Shown here: positions 26,346-35,339 of the stretch, piece after piece
How the letters are laid out: each line of letters starts with the position of its first letter
Position numbering within the stretch: position 1 is the first letter of the stretch
From: Clostridium_S neuense
GTDB taxonomy: Bacteria > Bacillota > Clostridia > Clostridiales > Clostridiaceae
Length of the DNA: 64,000 nucleotides
Reading direction: 5' to 3'
Assembly: GCF_045310695.1 (NCBI RefSeq)
Contig: NZ_JBJIAA010000001.1
Coordinates: forward strand, 124,001-188,000
Made by a program: the position numbers and the translations under genes
The notes under the pieces: model-generated
What the model was told of the DNA's origin: nothing
What the model saw: the letters and a program-made list of their open reading frames with translations, nothing else
The model's database searches: none

Positions 26346-27660
26346 TGTTTAACTTAGCTACTGCTTCTTTTATTTTATCCTGAAGTTTTCTAGTCTCATC
26401 AATTATTTTATTTAAATCTTCATTTATTAATTTCCTATCCTTCATTACTACTTTACCATTTACCATTGTCATACTTACATTATGAGGATAAGCAGAATAT
26501 ACTATTGCTGAATAATAATCATATATTGGCTGCATATTAGGACAATCTGTGTCAATTATTATAACGTCTGCCTTCTTGCCAATTTCTATAGATCCTATAA
26601 CATTGCCCATTTCTATTGCCTTTGCACAACTTATAGTTCCAAGCTCTACAGCTTCTAAGGAAGTTCTTCCATTTCTAGCACCTGTAGCTATTTTCTGAAT
26701 TTTAGTATATTGATCGAGTAAATTAATTATATCAAGGTGATTTCCACTCATAGGTCCATCTGTTCCAAGTCCTACTTTTATGCCTCTTTCTATCATGTTA
26801 GGCACTGGTGCTACTGGCCTTGCTGCCTTTGCATTAGCTGCCACATTGTGTATAACTCCAACATCATGCTTAAGCATAATTTCCATATCATCCTCAGTTG
26901 CATAAACAAGATGAGCTCCAATAACCTTGCTGCTTAAAAAATTTATATCCTCCAAAAACTTTACAGGAGTACAATTATACTTTTCTTTAAATTCTTCCAT
27001 TTCAAAATCCATTTCAGATATATGCATTAATATTGGCACTTTATGTTTTTGTGAAATTTCCTTTATTTTTCTTAGATGTTCTTCATCAACAGAATAAGTT
27101 GCATGAGGGGCAAGCGCTGGCGTTACTAGTTCATCATTTTTCCACTTCTCAATAAATTTCTCCGCATATTCCATGGAACCATAGGGTTTATTTGAATCAG
27201 GTGATGGCTTATTAATTATAGTTTCTCCTGCAATTGCCCTAATTCCCATTTCCTTTGCTGCCTTAGCAACCTCATCCTCAAAATAATACATATCAGCAAA
27301 AGTAGTTACACCGCCCAAAAGCATTTCTGCAATACTGAGTTTTGCACCTACTCTTACTAATTCTGCATCCACAATACTATCCTCTAATGGAAACATATAT
27401 CTTCTAAGTCTATCAGGTATGTCTTCACCTAAGCTTCTAAATACAGACATAGAAACATGAGTATGTCCATTAATAAACCCTGGCATCACAATTCCATTTT
27501 TAGCATCTATTTTTTCCTCATAATCATATTTACTAAGCAATTTGCTGTCACCTATATCAAATATTTCAGAGTCTTTAATTACTAATACTCCATTTTCTAT
27601 TATATCTCTATTTAAATTCATAGTTACTATAACCGCATTATATATACATTTATATGACAC
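26323..27660 (-). CDS. mtaD: 5-methylthioadenosine/S-adenosylhomocysteine deaminase-type amidohydrolase
   Basis: 445 residues, metal-dependent amidohydrolase. Metal-site segments: GFINGHTHVSMS near the N-terminus, PHATYSVDEEHL, MHISEMDFE, GAHLVYATEDD and LGTDGPMSGNHLD. This set matches MtaD/SAH deaminases, which deaminate MTA or SAH to the inosyl forms; guanine or other nucleoside deaminases are a less likely alternative. GTG start at 27660 follows AGGGAGATG. Neighbouring nucleoside-transport genes on the same strand fit purine salvage. The last residues (KKSRE) and the stop are read from cloverleaf copy C. Confidence 0.85.
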   Translation of the reverse strand: MSYKCIYNAVIVTMNLNRDIIENGVLVIKDSEIFDIGDSKLLSKYDYEEKIDAKNGIVMPGFINGHTHVSMSVFRSLGEDIPDRLRRYMFPLEDSIVDAELVRVGAKLSIAEMLLGGVTTFADMYYFEDEVAKAAKEMGIRAIAGETIINKPSPDSNKPYGSMEYAEKFIEKWKNDELVTPALAPHATYSVDEEHLRKIKEISQKHKVPILMHISEMDFEMEEFKEKYNCTPVKFLEDINFLSSKVIGAHLVYATEDDMEIMLKHDVGVIHNVAANAKAARPVAPVPNMIERGIKVGLGTDGPMSGNHLDIINLLDQYTKIQKIATGARNGRTSLEAVELGTISCAKAIEMGNVIGSIEIGKKADVIIIDTDCPNMQPIYDYYSAIVYSAYPHNVSMTMVNGKVVMKDRKLINEDLNKIIDETRKLQDKIKEAVAKLNNLKKSRE

Positions 27661-27713
27661 TATTACATCTCCCTTATATTAATTCGCTAAATAAAAATAT
27701 TGCAAACCAAATA

Positions 27714-27945
27714 CAGAGTAGAGAGTAAGGAGTAGAGAGTAGAGTGAAGGATGATTTTTCTCCGCTGAGCTTAGAAAAATCTAAAACTTATTGGGCGCAA
27801 AGCGCTTAAAATATAGTGTTCAGCGCAGCTGAAACTATTAAGTTCTAATATTTACCTAAGAGTAGCGAAAGGTAAATCCACATCCACTCTACTCTTTACT
27901 CTCTACTCTCTACTCTGGGTTTTGCTTCGCATTATTTATAAACTA
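27714..27945 (+). repeat. Cloverleaf repeat, copy D (full length)
   Basis: Outer stem GTAGAGTG (about 27738) pairs with CACTCTAC (about 27884). Arm 3 is GATTTTTC...GAAAAATC; arm 2 contains ACTTATTGG, GCGC-AAA-GCGC, AGTGTTCAGC-GCA-GCTGAAACT and TTAAGTTCTAA; arm 1 is TTTACC...GGTAAA. The flanks are extended by AGAGTA-type short repeats. The outer stem differs from copy E by a paired C-G to G-C exchange. It lies between the nucleoside ABC operon and mtaD. Confidence 0.75.
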
Positions 27946-27972
27946 AACTGTTAGAAAAAAACAGTCTCTTTA

Positions 27973-28908
27973 TTAATTTATGCTTTTTTGTTTTCTTGCT
28001 TTTTCCTTCTTGTCGTGTACAATAGATAATACAATAAAACCTATTATTGTAATTATATATGGGGTCATTTGAACAAGCTCTACAGGAACCTTCAATTTTT
28101 GAAAATAATTAGCAAGGGTGTCCGAGGCACCAAAAAGCAGTGAAGCAAAAAGTGAGCCTACACCAGTATTTCCTGCTATTTCTCTAGCTGCTAAAGCTAT
28201 ATATCCTCTTCCTGAGGTCATATCTGTAGAAAACCATGAAACATACCCCATTGACAAGTATGCACCACCAATAGCTGATAGTATGCAGCTTAACATTAGA
28301 GCAATAAATTTAATCTTAATAACCGGAATTCCAACAGATTCAGCCGCCTCTGGTGCTTCACCGACAGCTTTTATTCTAAGTCCCAAAGAAGTTTTGTTAA
28401 ATAATATTTCAATCAATATTACGCATATAATGCCAATATATACAACAATGTTTTGTCCAGATATTATTTTTCCAATTACAGGTATTGAATTAATTATAGG
28501 TATATCAATATTAGGCAAAACCTTGCTATGTAAAGATGTAGATATACCCTTATCACCTGTTAGCGTAGAAAGTAAAAAGGTAGTACCACCACTGGATATT
28601 ATATTTATAGCTATACCTGTAAGAATTATATTAGTTTTAAGCTTAAATACAAAATACCACATTACTATGCTAATAATCATTCCAGAAGCAATAGCTGCAA
28701 GAATTCCTATCCAAACACTACCAGTATACGCACTAAAAATTACGCCCATTAGTGCACTTGTAAGCATGGTGCCTTCAATGCCTATATTTATTGCACCTGC
28801 TTTACTTGCTATTACAGCTCCCAAAGTAGCAAAAAGAATAGGCGTAGAATCTCTTATAACTGCAGTCACAAATGAAACTTTAAAAATCATGCTAAGTAAT
28901 GAATGCAT
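27973..28908 (-). CDS. Nucleoside ABC transporter permease 2 (NupQ/YufQ type)
   Basis: 311 residues with 8-10 hydrophobic segments. It is BPD_transp_2 family, similar to the second permease of purine-nucleoside/BMP-type importers; SKAGAINIGIEGTMLTSALMG near the N-terminus and LGLRIKAVGEAPEAAESVGI are the characteristic segments. It starts one base after the stop of the first permease gene, with GGAGG inside that gene's end. Last gene of the bmp-ATPase-permease-permease operon. Confidence 0.9.
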   Translation of the reverse strand: MHSLLSMIFKVSFVTAVIRDSTPILFATLGAVIASKAGAINIGIEGTMLTSALMGVIFSAYTGSVWIGILAAIASGMIISIVMWYFVFKLKTNIILTGIAINIISSGGTTFLLSTLTGDKGISTSLHSKVLPNIDIPIINSIPVIGKIISGQNIVVYIGIICVILIEILFNKTSLGLRIKAVGEAPEAAESVGIPVIKIKFIALMLSCILSAIGGAYLSMGYVSWFSTDMTSGRGYIALAAREIAGNTGVGSLFASLLFGASDTLANYFQKLKVPVELVQMTPYIITIIGFIVLSIVHDKKEKARKQKSIN

Positions 28909-28909
28909 A

Positions 28910-30001
28910 TTAAACTACCTCCTTTTTGCTGCTTAGATATTTTTCCTTGGCTAATTTATTTTCCTTCTTTTCCTTTAAATATGATAAAAATCTTTCAGCT
29001 GCAATTAAAAGTATCATAATGCCCTGTATTATAGATATAATTTGACTGCTAACATCTGATCTTCTTGACATGATATCAGCTCCAACTCTAATATATGACA
29101 AGAAAAACGCAGCTAAAGGAACATTTTTAGGGTTATCTTTGGCAAGCAAGGCTATTATAACTCCATCCCACACATAGGAAGGGTCTGTATCCCATGAAAA
29201 GCTTGTATACATTCCTGACATTTCTACAGCTCCACCAATTCCTGCAATGGCTCCCGCTATAAATTGAGATACTAGTATAACCTTAATAGTATTTATTCCT
29301 ACATATTTTGCAAATTTTTGATTATCTCCAACAGCTCTAACCTCATAGCCCCATTTAGTCTTATAAATATATACATAACATAAAATTACAGCTATAATTG
29401 CAATTATAAAACCTAAATGAAGTCTAGTTCCTTGAATTAATATAGGAAAAGAAAAAGTGCTGTTAAATGTATATGATGAAAATTGACCTGCTTTTGGATC
29501 TCTTAAATAATAACTAATTAAATATAAGCCAAAAAAATAGAAAACATAGTTTAGCATTAAAGAAGATACAAGCTCATGTGCTTTCCATTTTATTTTAAGA
29601 ATTGCTGGTATGATTCCAATTATACCTCCAACAACTCCTGCAATAATTAGAGCAAACAAAGGATGAACTATAGATGGAAGTGCCAATCTAACAGCTATAA
29701 ATGAAGCAACTACAGCTCCCATATAAAAACATCCATCAGCACCAAAACTAAAATAACGTGCTTGATAAGTTATGCATAAAGATAAGCCTGTAAATACCAA
29801 TGGAATCATCATCTCAAGAATATTAGAAAAATATCTAAGCTTTTCTAGTGGCCCAAAAATCAAACTTCCAATAGCTGCAGCGGGCATCTTACTAGTAGCA
29901 AAAATTATTATAGTTGAAACTAGCAATGCTATTAAAATTGCCATTATCGTTCTAAACTTATCAAATAAATTAAGTTCAATTTTTGATTTTTCTTTAATCA
30001 T
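28910..30001 (-). CDS. Nucleoside ABC transporter permease 1 (NupP/YufP type)
   Basis: 363 residues with about 8-10 hydrophobic segments, BPD_transp_2 family. SFGADGCFYMGAVVASFIAV and WGYEVRAVGDNQKFAKYVGI correspond to the paired segments in the partner permease. The start overlaps the ATPase stop by 8 bases, so translation is probably coupled. With its partner it forms the membrane channel of the importer. Confidence 0.9.
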   Translation of the reverse strand: MIKEKSKIELNLFDKFRTIMAILIALLVSTIIIFATSKMPAAAIGSLIFGPLEKLRYFSNILEMMIPLVFTGLSLCITYQARYFSFGADGCFYMGAVVASFIAVRLALPSIVHPLFALIIAGVVGGIIGIIPAILKIKWKAHELVSSLMLNYVFYFFGLYLISYYLRDPKAGQFSSYTFNSTFSFPILIQGTRLHLGFIIAIIAVILCYVYIYKTKWGYEVRAVGDNQKFAKYVGINTIKVILVSQFIAGAIAGIGGAVEMSGMYTSFSWDTDPSYVWDGVIIALLAKDNPKNVPLAAFFLSYIRVGADIMSRRSDVSSQIISIIQGIMILLIAAERFLSYLKEKKENKLAKEKYLSSKKEVV

Positions 30002-31547
30002 TAATAGCCCTCCTTATTTCATCTTCTGATTGTTTTTTAACTCCAAGCATGTAGAGACCAAGCTCCTTTTCTGTAACTTCTTTAGCATTAGAAAAATACC
30101 CTACTATTTCCCCATTATTCATAATGATAAGAGAATCACTTAAAGACATAACTTCATTCAGATCAGCTGAAATAAGAAGTATACCATTGCCCTTGTCCCT
30201 CATTTTGATTATATTTTTTCTTATAAATTCAATGGCTCCAACATCTATTCCTCTTGTTGGTTGGTTTACTATAAGCAAATTAGCGTTATTACTAAATTCC
30301 CTTGCTACAACTACCTTTTGAATATTACCACCAGACAAACCTTTTACTTTGGTTTTTTCACTATCTGTCTTTATTATAAAATCATCAATGAGTTTTTTAG
30401 CAACTTCCTTAATTTTTTTGTAGTTAAGCAAAAATAATCCTTTATTAAACTCTCTACTTTTATATCTATCTGAAATTAAATTTTCTTCCACACTTAAATT
30501 AGGTGCAATACCAGTACTCATTCTATCTTCTGGAACATGAGCAACTCCAATATCCCTAATTTCCTTTATGCTCATTGCTTTAATATCTTTATTTTTTATG
30601 TAAACACTTCCAGTAGCAGCTTTGGTTAAACCTGTTATTATTTCTACCATTTCAGTTTGTCCATTTCCTTCAATTCCAGCTACTCCTACTATTTCGCCTT
30701 TTCTAACAGAAAATGAAACATCATTTACAACTAATTTTCCAAATTCATTTACATATGAAATATTATCAACCTTTAATAAGGCTTCCTTAGGTTTACATTC
30801 AGACTTTTCCATATCAAGCTTAACATCTCTTCCTACCATTAGTCTTGATATATCATCCTCTGATACTTCGTCCACATTATATACTCCCACTGATGTTCCA
30901 TCTCGCATTATAGTAAGCCTGTCGCATATTTCTTTTATTTCCTGAAGCTTATGAGATATAAAAATTATTGTATGTCCTTCTTTTTTTAATATCATAAGCT
31001 GTTTAAAAAGTTCTTCTATTTCTTGAGGCGTTAACACTGCTGTTGGTTCGTCCAATATTAATATTTTTGCTCCTCTATACAAGGCCTTAAGAATTTCCAC
31101 CTTTTGCTTCTGTGATACAGATATATCCCTAACTTTGCTTTTAGGGTCAACTATTAAGTTATATTTTTTAGATAATTCCTCAGTCATTTCTATTGCCTTT
31201 GCTTTATCAAGAAAGATGCCTTTTTTAACCTCTTTACCAAGCACTATATTTTCTGCTACTGTTAAACTTGGAACTAACATAAAATGTTGATGAACCATGC
31301 CTATACCAAGTTCAATAGCATCATCCGAAGAATTCATTTCTACTTTTTTCCCTTTTAAATATATACCACCCTCAGTTGGTTTTTTCATTCCAAAAAGCAT
31401 TTTCATAAGCGTTGATTTTCCTGCTCCATTTTCACCAACTAAAGCATGTATTTCTCCTTCATTTAATGAAAAATTAACCTTATAGTTAGCAACAACGCCA
31501 TCTTCATATATTTTTGTAACATTGTCCATTCTCAAAATTTCTGCCAT
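29994..31547 (-). CDS. Nucleoside ABC transporter ATPase, two ABC domains (NupO/YufO type)
   Basis: 517 residues with two fused ATPase domains. The N-terminal domain has GENGAGKSTLMKMLFG and ILDEPTAVLT. The C-terminal half has the weaker GIEGNGQTEMVEIITG, LSGGNIQKVVVARE and NQPTRGIDVGA. This degenerate second site is normal for the sugar/nucleoside (RbsA-like) subclass. ATG at 31547 follows GAGGTGAAATTGA. It sits downstream of the binding lipoprotein, with an internal hairpin between them. Confidence 0.92.
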   Translation of the reverse strand: MAEILRMDNVTKIYEDGVVANYKVNFSLNEGEIHALVGENGAGKSTLMKMLFGMKKPTEGGIYLKGKKVEMNSSDDAIELGIGMVHQHFMLVPSLTVAENIVLGKEVKKGIFLDKAKAIEMTEELSKKYNLIVDPKSKVRDISVSQKQKVEILKALYRGAKILILDEPTAVLTPQEIEELFKQLMILKKEGHTIIFISHKLQEIKEICDRLTIMRDGTSVGVYNVDEVSEDDISRLMVGRDVKLDMEKSECKPKEALLKVDNISYVNEFGKLVVNDVSFSVRKGEIVGVAGIEGNGQTEMVEIITGLTKAATGSVYIKNKDIKAMSIKEIRDIGVAHVPEDRMSTGIAPNLSVEENLISDRYKSREFNKGLFLLNYKKIKEVAKKLIDDFIIKTDSEKTKVKGLSGGNIQKVVVAREFSNNANLLIVNQPTRGIDVGAIEFIRKNIIKMRDKGNGILLISADLNEVMSLSDSLIIMNNGEIVGYFSNAKEVTEKELGLYMLGVKKQSEDEIRRAIND

Positions 31548-31569
31548 TCAATTTCACCTCTTTATAAAA

Positions 31570-31606
31570 ATATTTAGTTATAAAGCCAGCATATAGCTGG
31601 CTTTAT
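31570..31606 (-). terminator. Intercistronic hairpin after the BMP lipoprotein gene
   Basis: TATAAAGCCAGC pairs with GCTGGCTTTATA across a short ATAT loop, between the lipoprotein stop and the ATPase start. No strong T run follows on the minus strand, so it may be a partial terminator or an mRNA-stabilising stem that raises lipoprotein output over the other subunits. Confidence 0.65.
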
Positions 31607-31611
31607 AATTA

Positions 31612-32748
31612 TTATTTTGCAGATTGTCTTACTTTCGCTAATTGATCGCTACTCATACCATATGCACTATCTATTTTTATTTGACCTGAAGCAACCTTCT
31701 TTTGTACTTCATCCATTTTAGTTCTTATATCCTGTGGTACCAATTTTTCATAATAAGAATTATCAGCAAGTCCTAATGCTTTTTCTTTCAAGCCAAGATT
31801 TTCTGTTTTTCCTTTAGGAAGCTTTCCAGCCATGTACATATCAACAGCTCTTAAAAGTGTGTTATCAACTCTCTTTAAAGCTGAAGTTAAAATCTTGTTA
31901 GCTTTATCTGGAGTACTTGAAAATAATTCAGCTTGATCCGAATCAACTCCTATAACATATTTGTTTGCTGACTGTGCTGCATCTATTTGACCAAGTCCTG
32001 CTCTTCCAGCAACATTAAAACCTATGTCAACACCATCATTTTGATATTGAACTAAAGCCAGCTCTTTACCCTTTGCTGCATCAGTGAAGGATTGTGTAAA
32101 TGAGTAATCAACCTTTATAGCTTTATCAATATAATGTGCTCCCTCAATATATCCAACTAAATAATCATTAATAAGTGGATTATCCATAGCACCAACAAAT
32201 CCTATTTTTTTATCTGGATTTATATTTTTCATATCAGTTTTAGTTGTAACTTGTGCTGCTAAAGCTCCAGCAAGAAAAGCAACTTCATTTTGCTTATATG
32301 TAATTGTGTAAACATTGCTCAAACCTTTTATTTTGTTATAATCAACAGAAGTATCAAAAACTATGTAGGTTTGTTTAGGGTATTTAGGTGCAACCTGCTC
32401 TATAGGTTGTTTCATATTAAATGTACCTGTTATTATAACATCATATCCATCCTCTGATGCATCCTCAAGTCCAGGAACAAACTTAGTTTTATCAGAACCT
32501 AATTCAATAGTTTTTACTTGAACCTTGCTTCCATATTTTTTCTTTATAAGATTCATTCCTTCTTGAGATGAATCCTGGAAAGACTTATCTCCTAAATTTC
32601 CTGCAACCAGTAATAGAATTTTTGTTACCTTTTTATTGCCATTATCATCTTTTGTTGTTTTTTGTCCAGCATTGTCACACGCTGAAAAGGCAAATAAAAA
32701 TATTAGTAGCAATATTGTCGAAATTATTCTTTTGTTTAACTTTTTCAC
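31612..32748 (-). CDS. BMP-family nucleoside-binding lipoprotein
   Basis: 378 residues. The lipoprotein signal ends in AFSAC (Cys24). The mature part is the BMP/Med/PnrA-type binding fold: KILLLVAGNLGDKSFQDSSQ, GTFNMKQPIEQVAPKYP, KIGFVGAMDNPLINDYLVG and NVAGRAGLGQIDAAQ. Such proteins bind purine nucleosides for the ABC importer encoded downstream. GTG start at 32748 after AGGGGGAC. It has a strong promoter upstream and is separated from the ATPase by a hairpin. Confidence 0.9.
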   Translation of the reverse strand: MKKLNKRIISTILLLIFLFAFSACDNAGQKTTKDDNGNKKVTKILLLVAGNLGDKSFQDSSQEGMNLIKKKYGSKVQVKTIELGSDKTKFVPGLEDASEDGYDVIITGTFNMKQPIEQVAPKYPKQTYIVFDTSVDYNKIKGLSNVYTITYKQNEVAFLAGALAAQVTTKTDMKNINPDKKIGFVGAMDNPLINDYLVGYIEGAHYIDKAIKVDYSFTQSFTDAAKGKELALVQYQNDGVDIGFNVAGRAGLGQIDAAQSANKYVIGVDSDQAELFSSTPDKANKILTSALKRVDNTLLRAVDMYMAGKLPKGKTENLGLKEKALGLADNSYYEKLVPQDIRTKMDEVQKKVASGQIKIDSAYGMSSDQLAKVRQSAK

Positions 32749-32793
32749 AAAACGTCCCCCTCTAATTTCAAATTTATTTAATACTCATTAAAA

Positions 32794-32822
32794 ATATTAT
32801 CACATTTTTATTTGCATGTAAA
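32794..32822 (-). promoter_or_regulatory. Promoter of the BMP/nucleoside ABC operon
   Basis: On the minus strand TTTACA (32822-32817), 17 bases, then TAATAT (32799-32794), about 45 bases ahead of the GTG. The best sigma-A-like promoter in this part of the window. Confidence 0.65.
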
Positions 32823-32838
32823 CATTATGTGGAATTTT

Positions 32839-32910
32839 GTGCATTATATTCGTAAAAATCTAATTATTATATGGATTTTCATTATTATTCCGCACTAATA
32901 TTCGTATTAA
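32839..32910 (-). promoter_or_regulatory. Two similar CGAA-containing sites upstream of the BMP promoter
   Basis: On the minus strand TACGAATATTAGTGC and TACGAATATAATGCA occur about 52 bases apart in direct orientation upstream of the -35 box. The core loosely resembles the CGAA centre of Bacillus PurR boxes, but orientation and spacing are not those of a PurR tandem. A repeated activator or repressor site is possible; this is speculative. Confidence 0.25.
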
Positions 32911-33002
32911 TCTTTATACCATTAAGAATTTAGCATTATATAACTTTTTTATTATTTATGGTATTATTATCTTATTAAATTTTAAAGTAAAAAAATTAGA
33001 AG

Positions 33003-34304
33003 GTGATTAAAATTAAAGATTTATTATGTGAAATATTGGATGGCATAAAAGATGATATTTTTAATATTGGTGACAATATTTTTAAGCATCCAGAACTAGG
33101 CTTTAAAGAATATAAAACTTCAAAATTAGCATGTGAATATTTAAAAGGTGCTGGTATAAATGTTAAAGAAAACTTATCAATAACCGGCTTTAAAGCCTCC
33201 TTAGGTTCTAAAAAAAATATAAACATAGGCTTAATTGCAGAATTAGATGCTGTTCCTACATATGGTCATAAATATTCCTCTGATGACATGAATGCTGCTC
33301 ACTCTTGTGGACATTCTAATCAAACTGCAATAATGCTTGGAGTAATGAGAGCCTTAAAAGAAAGTAAAATTTTAGATGAATTGGGAGGAAAGGTAACACT
33401 GATAGGAACTCCTGCAGAAGAATTTACAGATTTTGATTATAGAAAAAATCTGATAAAGGAAAATAAAATTAGCTATATGTCCGGTAAACAAGATATGATT
33501 AAAAATGGAGTTTTTGATGACATAGATATTATTATATCCTGCCATACCATGGGTGGTATAGAAACTCCAATGGCAGATGTAAATTCATCACTTAATGGCT
33601 TTATATTAAAAAACATTACTTATTTGGGAAAGGCTGCTCATGCTGGTGCCGCACCGCACCTTGGTATAAATGCTTTAAATGCTGCTGTAATAGGCCTCTC
33701 TGCTGTTAATGCACAAAGAGAAACTTTTATTGATGAAGACAATATTCGAGTTCATGGAATAATTAAAGAAGGAGGGCAAACTATAAACTCTGTACCTGAA
33801 AAAGTAGTAATAGAAGCCTACGTTCGTGGTAACTCATGGAACTCTATCGTTGATGCTAATAGCAAGGTTGATAGAGCCTTTAAGGCTGGAGCATACGCTG
33901 TAGGTGGCAAATGCATTATAGAAAATACTATAGGATACCTTCCTTTTGAGCAGTGCTCTCCTTTATCCAGCGTTCTAAAAAATAATATGGCAAGCTTAAT
34001 TGGAATAGAAAATATAATTGATGGTAAAAAATCCATGGCATCTGGAGACATTGGCGATTTAGCCACTATAAAACCTACAATTCAATTTGGTTTCAGCGGC
34101 TTCACCGGAAATGTTCATGGTTCTGATTTTGATATAGTAAATAATGAACTTGCTTATTTAATTCCTGCTAAAGCAATTGCAATGACTATATATGATTTAT
34201 TGAAAAATAATGGCGAAGAAGCAAGCAAAATTATAAAAGAAAGTAAAACAAAATTCACAAAAGAAGAATATATTAAAAGCTGGCTCGAAAATAAAGAAAT
34301 TTAA
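33003..34304 (+). CDS. M20-family amidohydrolase/peptidase (AbgB-like)
   Basis: 433 residues if the GTG at 33003 is used. Metal-site segments: GLIAELDAVPTYGHKY, AAHSCGHSNQTA, GTPAEEFTDF and SCHTMGG; the dimerisation-domain stretch KAAHAGAAPHLGINALNAA is typical of M20D aminoacylase/aminobenzoyl-glutamate-type hydrolases. The substrate is unknown. The GTG overlaps the AGAAGGTGAT ribosome binding site; ATT at 33012 is correctly spaced and may be the real start. The gene is convergent with the PAP2 gene and overlaps it by 4 bases. Confidence 0.85.
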   Translation: MIKIKDLLCEILDGIKDDIFNIGDNIFKHPELGFKEYKTSKLACEYLKGAGINVKENLSITGFKASLGSKKNINIGLIAELDAVPTYGHKYSSDDMNAAHSCGHSNQTAIMLGVMRALKESKILDELGGKVTLIGTPAEEFTDFDYRKNLIKENKISYMSGKQDMIKNGVFDDIDIIISCHTMGGIETPMADVNSSLNGFILKNITYLGKAAHAGAAPHLGINALNAAVIGLSAVNAQRETFIDEDNIRVHGIIKEGGQTINSVPEKVVIEAYVRGNSWNSIVDANSKVDRAFKAGAYAVGGKCIIENTIGYLPFEQCSPLSSVLKNNMASLIGIENIIDGKKSMASGDIGDLATIKPTIQFGFSGFTGNVHGSDFDIVNNELAYLIPAKAIAMTIYDLLKNNGEEASKIIKESKTKFTKEEYIKSWLENKEI

Positions 34305-35176
34305 TTAAGCTTATACAATTTAAACTTTTTAATAATATAAGTTGTTCCTACTGTTACCCATAATATTATAAAAAAGTATCTTATACCTGCAAACACTTTT
34401 AAATTGGGCAAAACAGCTTTTAAGCCTAATTCTAAAATTACATATCCTATTACTGCAATTAAGATTTTTATCATATTTTGTGTAACAGAGGCCTTCTCAT
34501 TAAATTTTATAAAATTTTTTTCTATTAGGTATCCTATAAAAAATCCAACTATAGAGCCAAATTGTTTATATAAATCTAAGTCCCCATAGGCTATTGTTAC
34601 AATAAGTGATACTGCTATCAATATTAACAATCCACAAATTCTAGTTTTAATTTCTTTACAGTCAAAAATTCCATTTACTATAAACATACACAACACTCCA
34701 AATACAAATCCAAAAAACACATCAACTGGTCTATGCACACCTAAATAAAGTCTTGATAATGCTACACTAATTATCATTATAAAACCTAAAATGTATATCC
34801 ACCTTTTTTTTATATTTTTCATAAGATTTGTCCAAAGCACAGAAGCATTTTGAGTATGTCCACTTGGAAACGAATATCCTCCAGCAGTCTCTAATCTTAA
34901 GGATCTTACTCCACTTGTACCTATTGGTCTTGGAACTTTAAATATGTTTTTCACAATGCTATTAATAGAATTACTAAAAAGACTTGCAAACCCCAGCCTA
35001 TATCCCAAATTTTTGTTTATACATAGATAAATAACAAGTATTGCTCCAATAGAAAAATACTGCTCTCCCGTCATAGTTATGGATTCTGCTAGTTTATCCA
35101 AAAATGGATTAGAAAATTGCTGTAAAAATTTTATTATCGTTATGTTAAAATCCGCTGTTAAAATATTTGCTATCAA
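34301..35176 (-). CDS. PAP2-family membrane phosphatase
   Basis: 291 residues with about 8 hydrophobic segments. The three-part phosphatidic acid phosphatase signature is complete: KVPRPIG, YSFPSGHTQNA and SRLYLGVHRPVDV. It probably dephosphorylates a lipid phosphate such as undecaprenyl-diphosphate or phosphatidic acid at the membrane; the substrate is not determined. TTG start at 35176 after AGGAGGAC. Convergent with the M20 gene. Confidence 0.9.
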   Translation of the reverse strand: MIANILTADFNITIIKFLQQFSNPFLDKLAESITMTGEQYFSIGAILVIYLCINKNLGYRLGFASLFSNSINSIVKNIFKVPRPIGTSGVRSLRLETAGGYSFPSGHTQNASVLWTNLMKNIKKRWIYILGFIMIISVALSRLYLGVHRPVDVFFGFVFGVLCMFIVNGIFDCKEIKTRICGLLILIAVSLIVTIAYGDLDLYKQFGSIVGFFIGYLIEKNFIKFNEKASVTQNMIKILIAVIGYVILELGLKAVLPNLKVFAGIRYFFIILWVTVGTTYIIKKFKLYKLN

Positions 35177-35291
35177 GTATTAGTCCTCCTAATTTTATAA
35201 CTAATACTATATATAATACCTTAATGATTTCACAATGTACAGAACTTACTATATCTATGTATAAAATAAACACACAACTGTTGATAATAAA

Positions 35292-35333
35292 TATAAAAGG
35301 ATAAATATAAACATAAATATTTATCCTTTTATA
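35292..35333 (-). terminator. Terminator of the azoreductase-like gene
   Basis: TATAAAAGGATAAATA pairs with TATTTATCCTTTTATA across a loop of about 10 bases, directly after the gene's stop on the minus strand. Confidence 0.7.
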
Positions 35334-35339
35334 TATTTA

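Noticed and set aside
27714..27945. Possible tRNA gene because of the cloverleaf-shaped fold
   Set aside because: No tRNA consensus (GTTCRANNC in the T arm, anticodon loop, CCA-type acceptor spacing), arms are of wrong size and the element is twice the length of a tRNA.
28118..28936. 272-codon plus-strand open frame opposite the nucleoside permease genes
   Set aside because: It is antisense to two well-supported permease genes, has no ribosome binding site and no family resemblance; it mirrors hydrophobic codons of the real genes.
33818..34066. 82-codon minus-strand frame within the M20 gene
   Set aside because: Antisense shadow of a conserved coding region with no translation signal.
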